A DNA stretch of 8,814 nucleotides from Nonlabens sp. (GTDB lineage: Bacteria > Bacteroidota > Bacteroidia > Flavobacteriales > Flavobacteriaceae): NCBI GenBank assembly GCA_030731685.1, contig JANQTO010000525.1:1-8814 (forward strand), given 5' to 3'. A model generated the notes under the pieces. It was not told the DNA's origin. It saw only the letters and a program-made list of their open reading frames with translations, and ran no database searches. Positions 5,562 to 8,814 of the stretch are shown here, piece after piece (position 1 is the first letter of the stretch; every line of letters begins with the position of its first letter). The position numbers were made by a program, and so were the translations under genes.

Positions 5562-8342
5562 CTACACTTCAACACTATAACTTGTTAGACTATCGTCCCT
5601 TGACAAACCTAATTTCTTTCGCAAACGATATCGTTTTATCTCCACACTTCTAGGTGAAATATTAAGTAGTGGGGCTATTTCTTTAGATGATAAATTGAGT
5701 CTTAAGTAAACGCACAGCCTCAAGTCACCTGAGGTAAGAGAAGGATGTAATTCTTTGATTTTCTTAAAGAAATCTTTATCTGCATTATTAAATGCTTTTT
5801 CAAAAGTCACCCAGTCCTCTTTATTACTAAGATTATCATCTACCAGTTTTTTAACTGATTTCAACTGTGTGGTGTTTTGAGACTTTTCTAATTCTACTTT
5901 AATCTCGCTTAACGTTTCATTCTTTTTAATCATGGACATCGCAGAAACGGCTAACTCTCTATTACGAGCTTCAATGTCCATTTTTAATTTCTCATTACGG
6001 AGATTTATTAAATCCTTTTCGTTCTCTAAATTTTGCAATTCTAGTTCCCTCTGTTGCTTATCGTAAGCATCTTCCCGCTGTTTTTTATAATATAAAGTAT
6101 TTGCTTTATTAATGCCAGCTAGCAGTAAAAAACTCATTAATACATAGAGAACGATAGCAAGATTTGATAAGTAAAATGGCTTATCAATATCAATTTTTAA
6201 AGTATCCGTGTTTGTTGACACTATGGAATTAACCATAGACTGCACCTCAAAATCGTATGTGTCATAATCTAAATTTTTGAAGTTTACAACTGTAGATGTA
6301 CTCCAAGGACTCCATGGCGTGTTGCGATTTAATCGATATCTATAAAATACCGTATGGAAACCTTCGTACACGGGAGTATTAAAAAAAATATTTAGATTAT
6401 TGGTTTCATGACTTAACGATACTGGTTTTGAGAGCTCGTGAAGAATCTCTTTACCATCACTATTATGGCTTATCTGATTAATGAAAACTTCATGAGAACT
6501 ACGCCGTTTATTCTTAACGTCAACAATCATGTATCCATAAGCAGAACCTAATAAATACTTATTGCCTTCAAAAAAACTAAGGTTTTCGTAACCCCTTTTC
6601 TCATTTCTGACATATTTTGCTAAGGGAATGGACTCTAAAGAATATTCATCATTAATAGGTTGTTTACTTACTTTATTCAAGTGATTTTCTGTGAAAATCC
6701 AAAAACCTCCTTCCTGATCATTAATAAGCGTGCTTGAGGTATAACCATCATTGTAAACACCCGATAATAGTTCATTCCTTTTGAAGTCGGCGGTGCCTTG
6801 CTTTTTTATGAATATACCGTCATGATTGGCATATACTATATCTCCGGCGTTCTTTAACAAATCAGAAGTAATGCCCTTTCCAAGTTCCTTAATAAGAGAA
6901 ACCTTTTTAATCGAAGTATAATCAGCCTCTGTTTGTATTTTGAAAACGCCTTTATACTCGTGACTAACATAGATAGTAGAACCGTCTACAGCAAAGTCCT
7001 TAGAACTGATGTCAAATCCTTTCAACTTGTTTCGGACTAGCCATGCGTCATTTTTACGCTCAAGAATGTGCAGCCCTGAATAGGAACCTTGGATAATCAA
7101 ATCGTCTCTACCAGGGAGCGCCTGCAAATCCCAGACACCCATCATTTTTGAGATGTATGTGGCATTTCTGCCCTTTACAGCAAAGGTACCATCGTTATGT
7201 CCACAAAATATGGTGTTGCCTATTTTCTTCAAAGACCAGACTTGTCCTTGAGTAGATTTAATAATGCTAAACTCCTGTTCATTCCTACTCTTTACAAACA
7301 GCCCTTGATTAGTCCCGAGGTACAACAAACCGTCATCGTATAGTGAGGCATATACTGTTCCTAACTTTCCATTTCGATCTATGAAGGTTTTGAATGGTGA
7401 CTCTGCATTTAAACAACTTAGCCCATTGTCTAAACCTATCCATAAATTACTGTCCGCATCTTCAAAAATGGAAAGGGCAGTATTGTTTGCTAACCCTGTG
7501 GATGCATCTATATAGTAATTCACCTTTCCGTTCAGGGCAAGGTTGACAACTCCATGCGATATAGTACCTACCATGAGAGAACCATCTTTTAAAAGCAATG
7601 CGCTGTACACACGAGTACCTTCTTTAAATTGATTTGTAGCGACAAGAACCTGGTTATCATCAACGAACTTATAAATCTCATTTTCATTAGTAATGAAAAG
7701 AATTTCAGATTGTACCTTGAACATTTTGATTATAAGCTTTTCCTGAAAAAAAAGGCTTTGTGCTATACGTTGCGCTTTCCCGCTTTTAATCTCATACAAC
7801 CCATAATTCAAATCTTGAAAAAAGAAACGTTCACCTACCTTGAACAACTTAGTGATTTGAGCATCCTTCACAATTGATTTTAACTTCTTAGACTTCAAAT
7901 CATACGAATAAACGCCGTTGAGTGATTGAAAAAGCACATAGCCATCCTCTACAAAAATCTCCCAAAACTGCTCGTCCTCTTGAACATTTAATCCAGATTC
8001 CTTTACGATAGATGTATAGTTCAGTATACCTTTTGCATCTGGTTCCCAGTATCCAAAGTCCATGTAAAAACCCGTGTAAACTCGGTTAGCAACACATTTA
8101 ACAGAGCGTACAATGCTGCCATTAGGCGTAGGGTATAATTTCCATTGGGCGCCGTTGTATTGAAGTAAACCATTATTGTTTGCAACGTAGATAATGTTTT
8201 TGTCTCCCTGCGCGATATTCCAGTTTTGATTTCCCGCCAGATAATCATTTGTAGCATAATTGATTATAGGTGGTAATTCTTGAGCTACTGAATGGTTAGC
8301 TGCAAAAAGGAAAACGAAAACGATTGAAATAAATTTATGCAT
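5562..8342 (-). CDS. Membrane-spanning one-component regulator: propeller sensor, Y_Y_Y domain, LuxR-type HTH
   Basis: This 926-residue protein has a signal peptide (residues 1-20, S-V-A before Q21). Residues about 28-560 are repeated short beta-strand units of the regulator-propeller type, with motifs such as N-N-N-G-L, D-S-N-L-W-I-G-L-D-N-G-L and L-G-T-N-Q-G-L. A Y_Y_Y domain (about 640-718) holds Y-R-Y-R-L and W-S-P-W-S. One transmembrane helix lies at about 724-745, followed by a charged coiled coil (about 750-835) and a LuxR-type HTH (about 860-915) with S-S-K-E-I-A, I-S-P-R-S-V-E and Y-R-L-R-K-K-L. No histidine-kinase H-box, ATPase or receiver domain is present, so this is not a hybrid two-component sensor. 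By analogy with SusR-like regulators, the periplasmic part should bind a glycan fragment and the HTH should activate the operon starting at 5268. The gene is complete and separated from that operon by 293 bases. The coiled coil suggests dimerisation. Confidence 0.9.
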   Translation of the reverse strand: MHKFISIVFVFLFAANHSVAQELPPIINYATNDYLAGNQNWNIAQGDKNIIYVANNNGLLQYNGAQWKLYPTPNGSIVRSVKCVANRVYTGFYMDFGYWEPDAKGILNYTSIVKESGLNVQEDEQFWEIFVEDGYVLFQSLNGVYSYDLKSKKLKSIVKDAQITKLFKVGERFFFQDLNYGLYEIKSGKAQRIAQSLFFQEKLIIKMFKVQSEILFITNENEIYKFVDDNQVLVATNQFKEGTRVYSALLLKDGSLMVGTISHGVVNLALNGKVNYYIDASTGLANNTALSIFEDADSNLWIGLDNGLSCLNAESPFKTFIDRNGKLGTVYASLYDDGLLYLGTNQGLFVKSRNEQEFSIIKSTQGQVWSLKKIGNTIFCGHNDGTFAVKGRNATYISKMMGVWDLQALPGRDDLIIQGSYSGLHILERKNDAWLVRNKLKGFDISSKDFAVDGSTIYVSHEYKGVFKIQTEADYTSIKKVSLIKELGKGITSDLLKNAGDIVYANHDGIFIKKQGTADFKRNELLSGVYNDGYTSSTLINDQEGGFWIFTENHLNKVSKQPINDEYSLESIPLAKYVRNEKRGYENLSFFEGNKYLLGSAYGYMIVDVKNKRRSSHEVFINQISHNSDGKEILHELSKPVSLSHETNNLNIFFNTPVYEGFHTVFYRYRLNRNTPWSPWSTSTVVNFKNLDYDTYDFEVQSMVNSIVSTNTDTLKIDIDKPFYLSNLAIVLYVLMSFLLLAGINKANTLYYKKQREDAYDKQQRELELQNLENEKDLINLRNEKLKMDIEARNRELAVSAMSMIKKNETLSEIKVELEKSQNTTQLKSVKKLVDDNLSNKEDWVTFEKAFNNADKDFFKKIKELHPSLTSGDLRLCVYLRLNLSSKEIAPLLNISPRSVEIKRYRLRKKLGLSRDDSLTSYSVEV

Positions 8343-8446
8343 ATCTCAAATGTACTCAAAAGAAACACAACATCATACCTACAACAATCAAAAAAATAAT
8401 TGCAACTTACTTTTATTCAGTTAATAGCAGTAATTATCAAACAATA

Positions 8447-8454
8447 CAAAACTA
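8447..8454 (-). promoter_or_regulatory. Possible -7 element upstream of the regulator gene
   Basis: The minus strand reads TAGTTTTG, an exact match to the Bacteroidota -7 consensus TAnnTTTG, about 105 bases before the regulator's ATG. No TTG lies at the usual 17-23 base distance upstream, so support is limited to the one box. A nearby TTTG (8467-8464) is spaced better for a TATTGTTTG variant at 8446-8438. Confidence 0.25.
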
Positions 8455-8465
8455 TACAGCAAACA

Positions 8466-8492
8466 AATAACTGCCCGAATAGAGCCGTTATT
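8466..8492 (-). terminator. Candidate hairpin terminator after the exonuclease gene
   Basis: Arms AATAACTGC (8466-8474) and GCCGTTATT (8484-8492) pair with one mismatch around a 9-base loop. The structure lies about 30 bases beyond the exonuclease stop in the direction of transcription. The bases after the stem (TGTTTGCTGTATAG) are only moderately T-rich, so this is a weak intrinsic terminator at best. Confidence 0.35.
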
Positions 8493-8521
8493 ATTGTAAC
8501 TTAAAGCTATATAAGAATTTC

Positions 8522-8814
8522 CTATTTTGTACTTAGCCCGCGCAACTTTATTGCGGTAAGCACCTTTTTAGTATATAACGGGAAATCTGCATTTTGAATC
8601 CAGCTGTAATAACCTGGCTCTTTTTCAAAAACATCTTCTATGCGTTTACCCTTATGCTTGCCAAAATTGAAACACTCTTCACCATACTCATTAAAGGCTA
8701 GCATACCCGCAAAATCTACGGGTTTGCGATACGCAGAAAAATCGGCAATGGCTTTCATATCTGTTCCCAATTCTGGGTAACGTTCTAACTGCCCTTTAAA
8801 TACTTCGTATGTTG
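8522..8814 (-). CDS. DnaQ/ExoX-like 3'-5' exonuclease, C-terminal part (partial, 5' end outside window)
   Basis: The reading frame is open from the right edge of the window to the TAG at 8524-8522, giving 96 residues. The visible part begins T-Y-E-V-F-K-G-Q-L-E-R-Y-P-E-L, which is the end of the DnaQ-type (DEDD) exonuclease domain as seen in flavobacterial homologues. It continues into an ExoX-like C-terminal domain with C-F-N-F-G-K-H-K-G-K and P-G-Y-Y-S-W, then N-A-D-F-P-L-Y-T-K-K-V-L. The catalytic acidic residues lie upstream, outside the window. An apparent TTG or ATG start near 8770-8758 is internal, because the frame stays open and conserved-looking upstream of it. The family acts on DNA 3' ends in replication or repair. 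It is functionally unrelated to the glycan operon and marks the edge of that locus. Confidence 0.85.
   Translation of the reverse strand, partial: TYEVFKGQLERYPELGTDMKAIADFSAYRKPVDFAGMLAFNEYGEECFNFGKHKGKRIEDVFEKEPGYYSWIQNADFPLYTKKVLTAIKLRGLSTK

Noticed and set aside
7629..8257. Open frames of 82 codons (plus) and 78 codons (minus) inside the regulator gene
   Set aside because: Both fall in the coding region for the propeller domain in other frames and show no protein-like features.
5562..8342. Annotation of the regulator as a hybrid two-component histidine kinase
   Set aside because: The propeller and Y_Y_Y domains suggest this at first, but the cytoplasmic part has no H-box, ATP-binding domain or receiver, only a coiled coil and an HTH.
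8347..8354. Perfect TAnnTTTG (TACATTTG on the minus strand) only four bases before the regulator's ATG
   Set aside because: It would imply a leaderless transcript, and no TTG lies 17-23 bases upstream (the nearest are at 13 and 27), so a chance match in AT-rich DNA is more likely.
8522..8770. A separate 82-residue small protein starting at 8770
   Set aside because: The frame stays open to the window edge with sequence that fits the exonuclease family, so this is the C-terminus of a longer gene.
1..8814. CRISPR arrays, tRNA or rRNA genes, insertion sequences, phage genes
   Set aside because: No regularly spaced repeats, cloverleaf-like sequence, transposase motif or flanking terminal repeats were seen; nearly all of the window is accounted for by coding sequence.

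Overview
The window looks like a chromosomal segment from a marine-type member of the Bacteroidota, most likely family Flavobacteriaceae. Four things point that way: AT-rich DNA; lipoprotein signal peptides ending in S-C with acidic residues just after the cysteine; a propeller/triple-tyrosine/LuxR-HTH membrane regulator; and an exonuclease C-terminus typical of Flavobacteriia. Genus and species cannot be named from this sequence. All five genes seen are on the minus strand, so transcription runs from high to low coordinates.

Layout in transcription order. (1) 8814-8522 is the 3' end of a DnaQ/ExoX-like 3'-5' exonuclease, an unrelated housekeeping-type gene. (2) 8342-5562 is a 926-residue membrane-spanning one-component regulator: signal peptide, propeller repeats, Y_Y_Y domain, one membrane helix, coiled coil and LuxR-type HTH, with no histidine kinase or receiver domain. 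(3) 5561-5269 is a 293-base non-coding region holding a 16-base near-palindrome, a second inverted repeat and a weak promoter candidate. (4) 5268-2095 is a 1057-residue protein joining an N-terminal clan GH-A (TIM-barrel) glycosidase to a C-terminal stretch of about 600 residues that reads as an outer-membrane beta-barrel. (5) 2083-164 is a 639-residue lipoprotein with a CBM-like beta-sandwich, a bacterial Ig-like domain and two copies of a beta-sandwich module. (6) 130-1 is the 5' end of another lipoprotein gene that runs off the window.

Genes 4-6 are separated by 11 and 33 bases and are almost certainly one operon. With the regulator directly upstream, this reads as a polysaccharide utilisation locus: the regulator senses a glycan breakdown product in the periplasm, and the operon makes a glycosidase fused to a membrane barrel, a glycan-binding surface lipoprotein and at least one more lipoprotein. 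From memory, modules like the tandem repeats occur in flavobacterial beta-glucan (laminarin) degrading proteins, so a beta-1,3-glucan is my best guess for the substrate. The sequence does not prove it.

The most interesting point is the glycosidase-barrel fusion at the head of the operon, where a SusC/SusD pair would often be found. No SusC or SusD is present in this window, although one could lie beyond its left edge.
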